In this document: positions 48,481 through 57,339 of the stretch, piece by piece | Numbering within the stretch: the stretch's first letter is position 1 | Layout of the letters: each line of letters begins with the position of its first letter | DNA from: Acidimicrobiia bacterium | GTDB lineage: Bacteria; Actinomycetota; Acidimicrobiia; Spongiisociales; Spongiisociaceae | NCBI GenBank assembly: GCA_009841105.1 | Contig: VXMM01000002.1 | Span: 1-64,000 of the forward strand | Length of the DNA: 64,000 nucleotides | Direction: 5' to 3' | Translations under genes and position numbers: made by a program | Notes under the pieces: generated by a model | The model's input: only the letters and a program-made list of their open reading frames with translations | What the model was told of the DNA's origin: nothing | Database searches by the model: none

Positions 48481-49470
48481 CTAGACCATGGCGATGGGCC
48501 GCATGGCGAACCCGCCGGTGATGCCCCGCAGCTTCGGCAGTAGGGCAACGTAGCAAAACTCGTATCTCCGGTCCGCAGCCAACTGCTCGAGGTAGTGGAG
48601 TTCGGCGATGTGGACTCCGTGCTCCACCAGCAAGTATTCGTGGACAGGGTGCCAACTGTCCCCGTCCACCGCCGGGAACACCTCCAGCATCGAGGTGTCG
48701 CTGCCCACGAGGATGGACCCATGGTCCTCGATCAGCCAGCGGGCACCCGCCAGGTTCAACCCGGAGGTGTCCGAACCCCTCAGCTTCTCGTGATCTGAGC
48801 CGGCCTCGCCCCACGATCCCAGCGAGCCGGTTCTGATCATCACGACATCTCCGACCCGGAGTTCCACCTTCTGCCTGGTAGCTGCGGCCTGCAGATCCTC
48901 CGGGCCGATGGCGGTTCCCGGTGGCAGAACCTCCACCCCGTGAAGGGAGGCGATGTCGAGTAGCACGCCGCGGGCGACTATCGGAGGTGTCGTGTCGGCG
49001 CTCGCCTTCCGGGGGCCGAAGTCCCCACCGTCCTCCGACCAGGTGTAGCCGTTGTACCACTGGTCGTCGGTGCCGGTGGTGATGTGGCCGAGCCCGTCTA
49101 TATGGGTCCCGATGTGATCCGAGCAGATGACGAGGCCCGAGATGAACGCCATCTCCTTGGTGTTCGTGGACGAATCCAGCATCGGGATGTCCTGCTGCCG
49201 TTTGGCCAGTGCCGGCGTGCGAAAGGACGCGACCTCGGTCGATGGATGGACTGGAGAACGGAACGACGACCGGTCGACCGCAAGGCCCAGGTCGTATATC
49301 CGACCCTCAGTAACAAGGGAAAGGGCCGCCAGCACAGAAGGCGGGGAGATGCCGTTGAGCGCCCCGACCTCGTCGCCTTCGCCCCACGACCAGCCCCACC
49401 CGACGCCTTTGCGCCAGCCCCGCTCCGTCATACGGGGATCGTGCCCGGAAGGTTTTCCATCTGATCCCAC
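48481..49470 (-). CDS. Cyclase / kynurenine-formamidase-like metal hydrolase
   Basis: 329 residues. The family motif HxGTHxDxxxH is present as DHIGTHIDGLGH and binds the metal pair. Members hydrolyse N-formylkynurenine or related formamides and esters, or act in polyketide-like cyclisations. The GTG start given has a weak site; an ATG 13 codons in (TERGWRKGVG) is possible. The end abuts the MITE-like element. A gap of 160 nt separates it from the TRAP binding protein upstream on the same strand. Confidence 0.85.
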   Translation of the reverse strand: MGSDGKPSGHDPRMTERGWRKGVGWGWSWGEGDEVGALNGISPPSVLAALSLVTEGRIYDLGLAVDRSSFRSPVHPSTEVASFRTPALAKRQQDIPMLDSSTNTKEMAFISGLVICSDHIGTHIDGLGHITTGTDDQWYNGYTWSEDGGDFGPRKASADTTPPIVARGVLLDIASLHGVEVLPPGTAIGPEDLQAAATRQKVELRVGDVVMIRTGSLGSWGEAGSDHEKLRGSDTSGLNLAGARWLIEDHGSILVGSDTSMLEVFPAVDGDSWHPVHEYLLVEHGVHIAELHYLEQLAADRRYEFCYVALLPKLRGITGGFAMRPIAMV

Positions 49471-49630
49471 TTCCCAAACTCGCGGGGACCTTACGCCTCT
49501 CCGTGTCCGGACCGACGATAGTTCGCGTGCTTTGGCAAGGAGGCGTTCCCGCCGGACACGTCATCGACTCCGTTGTGCCGGCCCCCGCGCCGTGCGGAAC
49601 GCGGGAGCCGGTGACCTCGGTTGTTGTTGG

Positions 49631-50875
49631 CTAGTTCCGTCCGGTCCAGCTGACCATGGCGGTCTCGGCGAGACCATGCCACTGGGTGATGCCGTCGCGG
49701 AAGGCGCTCCAATGCCCGAAGATGGTGTTGAAGTCATCATTCTCGGCCGCGGTCTCGTCGAAGAGCTCGAACGCGGCGTCCTCCGAAGCTTGCATCACGT
49801 CGTCCGGGAAGGGCCGCAGCTCGATACCCGACTGGAGAACCGTCTGGAGAGCAGCCGGGTTCTTGGCGTCGTAGCGCGCCATCATGGTCGCATTGGCAGC
49901 GTACGCGGCCGCCTGGACGATCGCCTGGTACTCCTCCGGCAGCTGGTTCCACTCATCCAGCGGGATGAAGACGTCGAGCTCGGGGCCCGGCTCCCACCAA
50001 CCTGGGTAGTAGTAGTACGTGGACACGTCGTGGAAGCCCATGGTCGTGTCGTCGTATGGGCCGACCCACTCGGTCGCGTCGATGGCGCCGGTCTGGAGGG
50101 CCTGGAAGATCTCACCTCCGGGCAACACCTGTACGGTGACGCCGAGCCGCTCCATCACCTTGCCTCCTAGGCCGGGGATCCGCATGCGCAGTCCCTGCAG
50201 GTCTGCCACGGAGTTGATCTCCTTGTTGAACCAACCGCCCATCTGGACGCCGGTATTGCCGGCCGGGAAGTTGATCACGCCGAAGCGATCCGCGTAGAAG
50301 TCCTGCATCAGCTGCAAGCCGCCGCCCTCGTACATCCACGCATTCTGCTGCCGGTAGGTGAACCCGAACGGCAGGGCTGTGTTGAACGCCGTGGCAGGAC
50401 TCAGTCCCACGTAGTAGTACGACGCGGTATGGCCGGCCGGGATGGCATTCTGCTGGACGTTCTGCAGGACCTCGAGTCCCGGTACCAGCTCGCCTGCCGC
50501 CCTGGGCGTGATAGTGAACCGGCCGCCGGTCATGTCCGAAACCCGCTGGGCGAATTCCACAGCTCCGCCGTAGATGGTGTCCAGCGACAAGGGCCAGCTG
50601 GTGCCCATCTCCCATTCGATCTCGGGACCACCCTGCGTCATGACCACCTCGACCGCTTCCTGAGCGGTGTCCGAAGTGGCAGCGGCCGTGGTGGCCGCAC
50701 CCGACGTCCCCTGGGTGGTCGTTGCCTCAGATTCTCCGGATCCACACGCACCGATAGTGGTAAGCAACCCGCCGGCTGCGACGGTCATGCCCGCCTTCTT
50801 CAAGAAGTCACGCCGGTCGACCTTTGTCTCCAAAGTCTCTTCCAAGGAGGGTCCTCCCTGCTTATTTCTCGCCAA
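49631..50875 (-). CDS. TRAP transporter substrate-binding protein (DctP/TakP type), Tat lipoprotein
   Basis: 414 residues. A twin-arginine motif ([10 protein letters not shown]) precedes the hydrophobic core and a GAC lipobox. The mature region [20 protein letters not shown] matches the conserved TRAP binding-protein segment, and the WVGPYDD continuation resembles TakP-type keto-acid binders. No DctQ or DctM membrane subunit is in the window, so the transporter is incomplete here. AAGGAGGG-like signals are not obvious before the ATG. Probable ligands are keto or hydroxy acids. Confidence 0.88.
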   Translation of the reverse strand: MARNKQGGPSLEETLETKVDRRDFLKKAGMTVAAGGLLTTIGACGSGESEATTTQGTSGAATTAAATSDTAQEAVEVVMTQGGPEIEWEMGTSWPLSLDTIYGGAVEFAQRVSDMTGGRFTITPRAAGELVPGLEVLQNVQQNAIPAGHTASYYYVGLSPATAFNTALPFGFTYRQQNAWMYEGGGLQLMQDFYADRFGVINFPAGNTGVQMGGWFNKEINSVADLQGLRMRIPGLGGKVMERLGVTVQVLPGGEIFQALQTGAIDATEWVGPYDDTTMGFHDVSTYYYYPGWWEPGPELDVFIPLDEWNQLPEEYQAIVQAAAYAANATMMARYDAKNPAALQTVLQSGIELRPFPDDVMQASEDAAFELFDETAAENDDFNTIFGHWSAFRDGITQWHGLAETAMVSWTGRN

Positions 50876-51134
50876 TAGCTCCTCCTCTCCTACTGGTCGA
50901 GCGCCGTCCCAGTGGGTCGCAGAGGACCCGTGATACCGGCATGACGATCGACGGCAAGTGCAGGTCGGCGCGTACGCGTCTTCCCGCTAGTGCCGACAAT
51001 CTTACCGATCACTGTCGGACATATGCCTGGAGGGCCATGAGAAACCCAAGAGACAAGTGCGCTTGCCGACCAGGAACTTCCCGACCCGGTGATGTCCAGA
51101 TGGCGAGCCCTGCAAGCTTGGGCCGCCTGCCGGC

Positions 51135-52715
51135 TCAGCGGCGTAGAACCCGACCGCTGCGGTGGCCCGTCTCAGCGCCGTCGATGACCGTAGGCCCTCC
51201 GTTCACCAGCACATGCCGGACCCCGACCGCCGGGCAGTTGGGATCGTCGAGTGTTCCCCGATCCGAGAACTCGTCGGGATCGAAAACGACGATGTCCGCC
51301 TTCTTACCCTCGATCAGGCGACCCCGATCGCCTAGCCTCATCCGGTCGGCGGGCTGGGCGCTGAGCTTGTACACAGCCTCCTCCAGGGTCAACTCTCTCC
51401 TCTCCCTGACCATCGTCCGGAAAAAGACTCCCACCCACGTGTAGGCGCCGAGGAACGTAGTGTCGCCGAGGGGGCCATCCGTACACAGGGCGGTGGCGTC
51501 CGACTCGGTGGTGCAGAGTGGGTGCCGGAAGGTATGGGCCAGCATGTCGTCGTCGTACGATTCGACGATGAGGAGCGCGCCGTGGGGGTCATCGCCCTCG
51601 GCGAGCAGCAGGTCGTACAAGGTGTCGTAGGGATCACCACCGGCGGGGGTCAACTCGGCAATGCTATGACCCACCTTGGTGGGGGATCCCTCGCTGCAGA
51701 ACAGGGCAACCCGGTCCCAGCCTCCAAGCCCGAACGAGGAGATGATGCTGTCGTAACGCTTGAGGCGATCCCGCATCGCCGGATCTTTCAGGTAACGCCT
51801 GAGCCGGGCCGGTCCGTCATCCATCGCCCAGGAGGGAAGGACCGCGCTCAGGTTGGTGATGCCGTGAAGCCGGGTGTGGGCGTCAAACTCGACATCGAGC
51901 CCGCTCTCGTGAGCGGCCTCTACGAGCTCGATGCAGCGCTCTAGCGAACCGATCGGTCCGCCCCGGCGCGGGATGATATGCGACACCTGGAGCCGAACCC
52001 CCGTCGCAGCCGCGGCGCGCAGACCTTCGTCGACCGCTTCGATTGCAAAGACCTCGCGATTCCGCTCGTGAGTCGCGTACAGCCCGCCGTGACGAGCCGT
52101 CACCCTGCATAGCTCGATGAGCTCTTCCTCGGACGCCTCCCTCTCCGCCGGATACTCGAGCCCGGTGGAGAAGCCGAACGCTCCCGAGTCGAGGCCCTCC
52201 TCCAAGAGTTGTGCCATCAGGGCGGTTTCGTCGGCAGTGGCCGGCCGGGTCATGTCGCCCACGGCGGCAAGTCGCAGGTTCCCGTTGGGGACCAGTGTGG
52301 CCACGTTGACCGCCGGTCCGGCCTCCTCCAATCGGGCGAGATAGCCCTCCATCGTCGTCCAGTCGATCGGGTGGGTGTCCTGGTAGCCGTAGATGTTCCC
52401 CGTGAAGGCATCTACCCTCGGACCCACCGGTGCGCAGCCGTGGCCACAGTTGCCAACCAACTCGGTGGTGACGCCTTGGAAGATCTGGCTGTGGGCACGG
52501 GGATCGATCAGCAGCGTGAAATCCGAATGGCTGTGGATGTCCATGAACCCCGGTGCCACAACCATCCCGGTCGCGTCGAGAGATCGCCGGCTCTCGGCCC
52601 TGCTCAAGTCGCCTATCGCTGCGATACGATCTTCCGCTATACCGAGATCGCCGGAGCGGCTCGGCGCGCCGGTACCGTCCACTAACCGACCGCCGCGGAT
52701 CACCAGGTCAAACAT
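51135..52715 (-). CDS. N-acyl-D-amino-acid deacylase (D-aminoacylase) family amidohydrolase
   Basis: About 526 residues. HxH in DIHSHSDFTLL, Cys in LVGNCGHGCAPV (the zinc-binding Cys of D-aminoacylases), His in LQVSHIIP, and Asp in LCTDGPLGD form the binuclear-type site. ADIVVFDPDEF is the C-terminal beta-domain strand. Cytosolic by sequence. Probably hydrolyses N-acyl-D-amino acids or related amides. Start ATG gives FDLVIRGGRLVDGTG; an in-frame GTG four codons upstream is possible. It lies 63 nt downstream of the DAHP-synthase-like gene. Confidence 0.88.
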   Translation of the reverse strand: MFDLVIRGGRLVDGTGAPSRSGDLGIAEDRIAAIGDLSRAESRRSLDATGMVVAPGFMDIHSHSDFTLLIDPRAHSQIFQGVTTELVGNCGHGCAPVGPRVDAFTGNIYGYQDTHPIDWTTMEGYLARLEEAGPAVNVATLVPNGNLRLAAVGDMTRPATADETALMAQLLEEGLDSGAFGFSTGLEYPAEREASEEELIELCRVTARHGGLYATHERNREVFAIEAVDEGLRAAAATGVRLQVSHIIPRRGGPIGSLERCIELVEAAHESGLDVEFDAHTRLHGITNLSAVLPSWAMDDGPARLRRYLKDPAMRDRLKRYDSIISSFGLGGWDRVALFCSEGSPTKVGHSIAELTPAGGDPYDTLYDLLLAEGDDPHGALLIVESYDDDMLAHTFRHPLCTTESDATALCTDGPLGDTTFLGAYTWVGVFFRTMVRERRELTLEEAVYKLSAQPADRMRLGDRGRLIEGKKADIVVFDPDEFSDRGTLDDPNCPAVGVRHVLVNGGPTVIDGAETGHRSGRVLRR

Positions 52716-52778
52716 CACCACCACCATATCCTGACCTGATACCGGCGGCCACGCCTCCGGCCCGGTTAACGGCGAGGT

Positions 52779-53840
52779 TCAGACGCGGGACCAGGATCCA
52801 GCCCGTTCCCGGCGCTGGGCGTCTCGCGCTTGCTTGAGGATGAGCTCGAAGATTTTCTCGACCTCGACCGGATCGAGACCGTGCCTTTCCGCCTCCTGCC
52901 GGACGATGGCCAGCAGTTCCTCCTCGCGCTCGGGCACGTGGACCGGCATCCCTCGCTCAGCCTTGATCCGGCCCACGCGCATGACCATGAGATACCGGCG
53001 TGCCAGCAAGCGGACCAGGTCACGGTCGATCATGTCAATGTTGATCCGAACCCGATTGACGCCGAGAGCGTCCATGAGATCGGTGAACATCTCGAAGGTG
53101 ATCTGATGGGACACCACGGTGCGGGCCGCCATCGGATCCGGGTGGACTTCGACCATCAGCCCGTCGGAGCCGACGCCCTGGGCAGCCAGCGACAAGGGTT
53201 GGATCCTGGTCCGGGAACCGGCGGCGGCGGAAGGCGCCACGATGACGGGCAGGTGGCTGATCTCCTTCAGGACCGGAATCGAGCTCAGGTCGAGGGTGGC
53301 CCGGGTCGACTGCTCGAAGGTGCGGATACCTCCCTCGCACAGCACCACCTGGTCATTGCCCTCGGCGAGTACGTATTCGGCCGCCCACAGCCATTCGTCC
53401 ACCGTGGCGGATCCTCCGCGCTCGAGTAGCACCGGCTTCCCCGTCTGACCGATGACCCGTAGCAGTTCGAAGTTCTGCATGGAGCCGGGATCGACGTGGA
53501 TCATGTCCACGTGCGCAGCGACCGTCTCTACGTCCTTCGGTTCCAGTGCCTTGGTAACCGTCGGTAGACCCACCTCGGCGCCGGCGTCGCGCAACAACTC
53601 CAGTCCCGGCCCCCCCAGTCCCGGGAATTCGTACGGTGAGGTGCTCGACTCGAAAACCCCGCCCCGGAGTACGGCGGCGCCGGCGTCGGCCACCACGGTG
53701 GCGACCGCCATGATCTGTTCCTCCGACTCGACCGCCCGCGGTCCTGCGATGGTCGGGAACGGGTCGTGCCCGAACCTGGTCTCGCCCACCGCGACGATGG
53801 TGTCGGTGGGTGATCCGTTGCGTAGTGCTCTGCGTTCCAT
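52779..53840 (-). CDS. DAHP-synthase-like pseudoenzyme domain fused to AroQ chorismate mutase
   Basis: 353 residues: a DAHP-synthase (AroF/KdsA-type) barrel at about 25-255, then a chorismate mutase at about 260-345. The barrel aligns without gaps to active type I DAHP synthases but its catalytic residues are gone: GPC is GPR (35), KPR is ESS (64-66), GARN is DPGS (117-120), LLKRG is LLERG (140), CERG is CEGG (170), DPSH is APSA (202-205), SDG is lost before Gln246; Glu231 of the metal site is kept. The mutase keeps Arg265, Arg282, Lys293, Arg305-Glu306 and a Gln near 337. So chorismate to prephenate is the likely reaction. GAGGAG precedes the ATG. Attenuator and leader peptide lie upstream. 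Confidence 0.85.
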   Translation of the reverse strand: MERRALRNGSPTDTIVAVGETRFGHDPFPTIAGPRAVESEEQIMAVATVVADAGAAVLRGGVFESSTSPYEFPGLGGPGLELLRDAGAEVGLPTVTKALEPKDVETVAAHVDMIHVDPGSMQNFELLRVIGQTGKPVLLERGGSATVDEWLWAAEYVLAEGNDQVVLCEGGIRTFEQSTRATLDLSSIPVLKEISHLPVIVAPSAAAGSRTRIQPLSLAAQGVGSDGLMVEVHPDPMAARTVVSHQITFEMFTDLMDALGVNRVRINIDMIDRDLVRLLARRYLMVMRVGRIKAERGMPVHVPEREEELLAIVRQEAERHGLDPVEVEKIFELILKQARDAQRRERAGSWSRV

Positions 53841-53873
53841 GATGCTCCTCTGGTGTGGATCGCTCTGAACGTC

Positions 53874-53900
53874 AAAACGCCCGGAGCGGTCGCTCCGGGC
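53874..53900 (-). terminator. Attenuator terminator upstream of the DAHPS-like/chorismate mutase gene
   Basis: On the minus strand GCCCGGAGCG and CGCTCCGGGC form a perfect 10-bp stem (or 9 bp with a 4-nt loop) followed at once by GTTTTG. It ends 33 nt before the gene's start. The 5' arm, with the G before it, can alternatively pair with CGCCCGGGCC inside the leader-peptide frame (codons 16-19), giving the mutually exclusive antiterminator expected for attenuation. Confidence 0.75.
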
Positions 53901-53926
53901 CTTGGCTTTTCTACGACAGGTTCGGT

Positions 53927-53998
53927 CTAGACGTCACACCAGGCCCGGGCGCCGGGCCCGGTAAAGGCGAAATACGAATACACCGTGGTCGAACTCAC
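53927..53998 (-). CDS. Aromatic-rich leader peptide (23 aa)
   Basis: GTG-start frame of 24 codons: MSSTTVYSYFAFTGPGARA then WCDV and TAG. Codons 7-12 read Tyr-Ser-Tyr-Phe-Ala-Phe, four aromatics in six. It ends 27 nt before the terminator stem. The start codon is 7 nt downstream of a TANNNT -10 box, as expected for a leaderless transcript, which removes the need for a ribosome site. Stalling at Tyr/Phe codons would free the antiterminator arm. A comparable leader peptide is known, from memory, upstream of a DAHP synthase gene in Corynebacterium glutamicum. Confidence 0.72.
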   Translation of the reverse strand: MSSTTVYSYFAFTGPGARAWCDV

Positions 53999-54005
53999 AA
54001 TGGGC

Positions 54006-54035
54006 AGGTTACCCCATCGGTGACCGAGCCGACAA
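54006..54035 (-). promoter_or_regulatory. Putative promoter giving a leaderless leader-peptide transcript
   Basis: Minus strand: -35 TTGTCG at 54030-54035 (4 of 6), 18-nt spacer, -10 TAACCT at 54006-54011, which fits the actinobacterial TANNNT pattern. The GTG of the leader peptide begins 7 nt after it, where transcription should start. Confidence 0.5.
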
Positions 54036-54101
54036 CCCGAACACGACAGGAGCGGCCGGGGCCGATGACAGCGGACCATTTCCCATCGTAAGCGCCGGTT
54101 C

Positions 54102-54983
54102 TCAGGTCGCGTTGGCGCCTTGGGCTCGGTCGTTCTCTGGAGTGACGACCGGGTTCCGCCTACCCAGCCATAGGAAGAGGGCGACGCCTCCGACGGCGGC
54201 GGCGAGGGCGCTCCACTGGCTCCACGTCAGCGCACCCAGGGTCCGGTCCCCGCCCACATCCAGGGCCAACCGCGTGAAATCGATCAGGAACCGCTGGATG
54301 CCGTACCAGGTCATCCAGATGGCGAACAACTGGCCGTAGCGGAGCGGGACGCCGGACCGGAAGACCAGCCAGTAGAGGAAGCCGAAGCAGACCGCCGCGG
54401 CCAGCATGTCATACAGCGCGGCATGGTGGTAGATGCCGCAGAACTCACCCACGGTCGCCGTCGTGCACTCCAGGCGGTCGTGCTGGGGAGCCACGTCGTA
54501 GCCCGGCCGGATCCCGTACCCCAGCGCGAAGCGGGTCGGCCCGCCGAGGTGCTCCACGATGGCCAAGTCGCCGATGCGACCCACCACCGTTCCTATGGCC
54601 AGACCGAAGGCGGCCACGTCCACGGCGGGTCCCAACCGGAGTCCCAGCCGGTGGGCCCGCCAGATACCGGCCCCGATACCGCCGGCGAAACCGCCCAGGA
54701 TGGAGTAGTTGCCACCGATGTTGATCAGTTCGCCGGCGTCGAATCCGTTCTCCGCCCAGTACGCGGGCAGGGTCAGCCAGCGGGCGCCCAGCAGCGCCCC
54801 GACCAGCGCCCAAGTCAGGACCGACTGGAACAGGTTGGCGTCGAACCCCCGGGCCCGGTAACGGAGGGTGCCGTAATAGGCCCCGGCCAGGAACCCCACC
54901 CCGGCGAAGACGCCGTGGAGCGACATCCGCAGCGGTCCAACCTCGAAGATCGGAATGGGGGGATAGGAAATAACCGCAAACAC
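54102..54983 (-). CDS. lgt: Prolipoprotein diacylglyceryl transferase (Lgt)
   Basis: About 293 residues, polytopic membrane enzyme that moves diacylglycerol from phosphatidylglycerol to the lipobox Cys. ISYPPIPIFEVGPLRMSLHG is the normal N-terminus. The Lgt signature is present but divergent: GRIGDLAIVEHLG keeps the Arg, Glu and last Gly, but Asp replaces the first Asn; the His-Gly-Gly of proteobacterial enzymes is SILGG. The many lipoproteins in this window would be its substrates. GTG at 54983 is chosen over a GTG two codons earlier and a TTG further up because GTAGG is 9 nt before it. Divergent sequence suggests a lineage-specific form. Confidence 0.85.
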   Translation of the reverse strand: MFAVISYPPIPIFEVGPLRMSLHGVFAGVGFLAGAYYGTLRYRARGFDANLFQSVLTWALVGALLGARWLTLPAYWAENGFDAGELINIGGNYSILGGFAGGIGAGIWRAHRLGLRLGPAVDVAAFGLAIGTVVGRIGDLAIVEHLGGPTRFALGYGIRPGYDVAPQHDRLECTTATVGEFCGIYHHAALYDMLAAAVCFGFLYWLVFRSGVPLRYGQLFAIWMTWYGIQRFLIDFTRLALDVGGDRTLGALTWSQWSALAAAVGGVALFLWLGRRNPVVTPENDRAQGANAT

Positions 54984-55051
54984 GTCCACGAGCCTACCGG
55001 GCTGCAAAAGCCCGCTCGCCGGCGGTGCGCCTGGTCACGCCGGAAGCCCGA

Positions 55052-55657
55052 TCAGGCGAGGGATGGGAGGTAGGCGGGCCGGGACTGCTCGAAGACCTCG
55101 ATGGCGCCCAGATTCCGCATGGTGAGGCCGATGTCGTCGAGGCCCTCGAGGAGCCGGTACTTGGTGAAGGCGTCGATCTCGAAGCCGGTCCGCCAATCGC
55201 CGGTGGTGACCGTCTGGGCCTCCAGGTCGATGGTGACGACCGCGCCTGGCGTGGCGGTGGCCAACTCGATCAGCCGGTTCACCTCGGCCTCGGTGAGCGT
55301 GACCGGCAGCAACCCGATCTTGGTGCAGTTGTTGTAGAAGATGTCGGCGAACGTGGGGGCGATCACCGCTTCGAAGCCCCAGTCCTGGATGCCCCACGGT
55401 GCGTGCTCCCGGGATGATCCCGAACCGAAGTTGGGACCGCTGACCAGGACCCGGGCCTCCTGGTACTCGGGACGGTTCAGGACGAACTCCGGATCGAGAT
55501 CCCCGCCGGCGGTCCTGGCCCAGTCGTGGAACAGGAACTGCCCGTAGCCGCTCCGCTCCACCCGCTTGAGGAACTGCTTGGGCATGATCTGGTCGGTGTC
55601 GCAGTTGTTCCTCGGCAGGGGCGCCATGGATCCGGTGATGATGCCGACAGGGTCCAC
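55052..55657 (-). CDS. leuD: 3-isopropylmalate dehydratase small subunit
   Basis: 201 residues, usual length for LeuD. NNCDTDQIMPKQFLKRV and the GPNFGSGSSREHAPW loop, which lines the active site of the isomerase, are intact. With LeuC it isomerises 2-isopropylmalate to 3-isopropylmalate in leucine synthesis. GTG start lies 2 nt after the LeuC stop, so the pair is translationally coupled. A longer open frame continues upstream antisense-like within leuC and was not used. Confidence 0.95.
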   Translation of the reverse strand: MDPVGIITGSMAPLPRNNCDTDQIMPKQFLKRVERSGYGQFLFHDWARTAGGDLDPEFVLNRPEYQEARVLVSGPNFGSGSSREHAPWGIQDWGFEAVIAPTFADIFYNNCTKIGLLPVTLTEAEVNRLIELATATPGAVVTIDLEAQTVTTGDWRTGFEIDAFTKYRLLEGLDDIGLTMRNLGAIEVFEQSRPAYLPSLA

Positions 55658-55659
55658 GG

Positions 55660-57063
55660 TCAGGCCCAGGTCCGCACGTCGACGAAATGGCCGGCCACCG
55701 CCGCGGCGGCGGCCATCTCGGGGCTGACGAGGTGGGTCCGCCCGCCCCGGCCCTGGCGGCCCTCGAAGTTGCGGTTGGAGGTCGAGGCGCAGCGCTCCCC
55801 CGGCGCCAGGATGTCGTCGTTCATCCCCAGGCACATGGAGCACCCGGCGTCCCGCCACTCGAACCCGGCTTCCTTGAAGATGCGGTCGAGGCCCTCCTCC
55901 TCGGCCTGAAGCTTCACCAGGCCGGAACCGGGCACCACCATGGCGCTGACAGACCGGGCCACGGAACGCCCCTCCACGATCCCCGCCGCGGCCCGCAGGT
56001 CCTCGATCCGGGCGTTGGTGCAAGAACCGAGGAAGACGCGGTCGAGGCGGATCTCGGTGATCGGGGTGCCGGCCGCGAGCTCCATGTACTCCAGGGCCCG
56101 CCCACACCCTGACCGGTCCAGCGGGTCGTCGTAGTCGTCCGGGTGGGGTACGCGGGCGCTCACCGGCACCGTCTGGGCGGGGTTGGTACCCCAGGAGACG
56201 TGCGGCTCGAGCTCGGCTGCGTCCAGCTCCACCTCGGTGTCGAAGGAGGCGCCGTCATCGGTGGGAAGGGTGTGCCAGTGATCCAGCGCCGCTTCCCAAT
56301 CTCTTGGGGCATGCGGGCGTCCCTCCAGGTAAGAGTAGGTGGTGTCGTCGGGGGCCACCATGCCGGCCCGGGCCCCTCCCTCGATCGACATGTTGCAGAT
56401 GGTCATGCGGGCCGCCATCGAAAGGGAGCGGATGGTGGAGCCCCGGTACTCGATCACATGACCCACCCCGCCGGCCACCCCGATCCGGGCGATGATGGCC
56501 AGAATGATGTCCTTGGCGGTGACTCCCGCAGGGAGATCGCCGTCGACCGTCACCGCCATGGCCTTCGGCTTGGCCTGGGGAAGCGTCTGGGTGGCCAGTA
56601 CATGCTCCACCTCGGAAGTGCCGATCCCGAAGGCCAGAGCTCCGAAGGCGCCGTGGGTGGCGGTGTGGGAGTCGCCGCAGACAATTGTCATACCGGGTTG
56701 GGTGATCCCCTGCTCGGGGCCGATGATGTGGACGATGCCCTGGCGGGGATCGTCCAGCCCGTACAGAGTGATGCCGTACTGATCGCAGTTGTCGATCAGG
56801 GCGTCGATCTGCCTCTTCGACAGGGGATCCCGTATCCCGAGGCTGCGGTTGGCGGTCGGGACCCCGTGGTCGATGGTCGCCAGCGTCAGGTCGGATCGCC
56901 GCACGCCCCGTCCGGCCAGCCGCAGACCGTCGAACGCCTGCGGGCTGGTCACCTCGTGGACCAGATGCAGATCGATGTAGAGCAGGGACGGCTCGCCGGG
57001 AGCCTCGTGGGCCACATGGGCGTCCCAGACCTTCTGAAATAGAGTTCGCGGCGGGTTCGTCAT
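55660..57063 (-). CDS. leuC: 3-isopropylmalate dehydratase large subunit
   Basis: 467 residues. Fe-S cluster Cys in [13 protein letters not shown] and in the [10 protein letters not shown] pair; substrate region [20 protein letters not shown]. Full length. First gene of leuC-leuD; lgt and the chorismate-mutase fusion follow on the same strand, a core amino-acid and envelope block. No leuA or leuB is in the window. The upstream neighbour, hicAB, reads the same way with a 62-nt gap. Confidence 0.96.
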   Translation of the reverse strand: MTNPPRTLFQKVWDAHVAHEAPGEPSLLYIDLHLVHEVTSPQAFDGLRLAGRGVRRSDLTLATIDHGVPTANRSLGIRDPLSKRQIDALIDNCDQYGITLYGLDDPRQGIVHIIGPEQGITQPGMTIVCGDSHTATHGAFGALAFGIGTSEVEHVLATQTLPQAKPKAMAVTVDGDLPAGVTAKDIILAIIARIGVAGGVGHVIEYRGSTIRSLSMAARMTICNMSIEGGARAGMVAPDDTTYSYLEGRPHAPRDWEAALDHWHTLPTDDGASFDTEVELDAAELEPHVSWGTNPAQTVPVSARVPHPDDYDDPLDRSGCGRALEYMELAAGTPITEIRLDRVFLGSCTNARIEDLRAAAGIVEGRSVARSVSAMVVPGSGLVKLQAEEEGLDRIFKEAGFEWRDAGCSMCLGMNDDILAPGERCASTSNRNFEGRQGRGGRTHLVSPEMAAAAAVAGHFVDVRTWA

Positions 57064-57124
57064 CGGATCGCCGAGAATGGTAGACGGGCGGCCTGATCAA
57101 CCTGGCCGCGTGAAAGGGTCAGCG

Positions 57125-57337
57125 TCACACCATTGTCAGGGGCTGATTCGTGGGCTCTGGAACCGGATTCCCCAGTTCTCTGGCGGTGTCTATCCACAGG
57201 TCCATCGCGTGCTGGACATGTTCGAGAGCAGACTGCAGCGAGTCACCATGGGCCATGCACCCTGGGAGTTCCGGCACTTCGGCGACGAACGCATCGTCTC
57301 GAGTGCTCCAGTAGATGAATACGCCGAACTTATGCAT
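57125..57337 (-). CDS. hicB: HicB-like antitoxin
   Basis: 70 residues. FVAEVPELPGCMAHGDSLQSA is the signature strand-turn of the HicB partial RNase H fold, followed by an amphipathic helix (ALEHVQHAMDLWIDTA). There is no room for a C-terminal DNA-binding domain, so it is a short form. The ATG follows the HicA stop directly (TAGTGATG). The order toxin-antitoxin is the usual one for hicAB. Confidence 0.85.
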   Translation of the reverse strand: MHKFGVFIYWSTRDDAFVAEVPELPGCMAHGDSLQSALEHVQHAMDLWIDTARELGNPVPEPTNQPLTMV

Positions 57338-57339
57338 CA

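Noticed and set aside
53942-53958. GGCCCGG-GCG-CCGGGCC palindrome as a separate terminator
   Set aside because: It lies inside the leader peptide and has no T-run; it is better explained as the competing stem of the attenuator.
55658-56107. Frame continuing leuD upstream inside leuC
   Set aside because: LeuD family length and the GTG at 55657 fit exactly; the upstream part is an off-frame reading of leuC.
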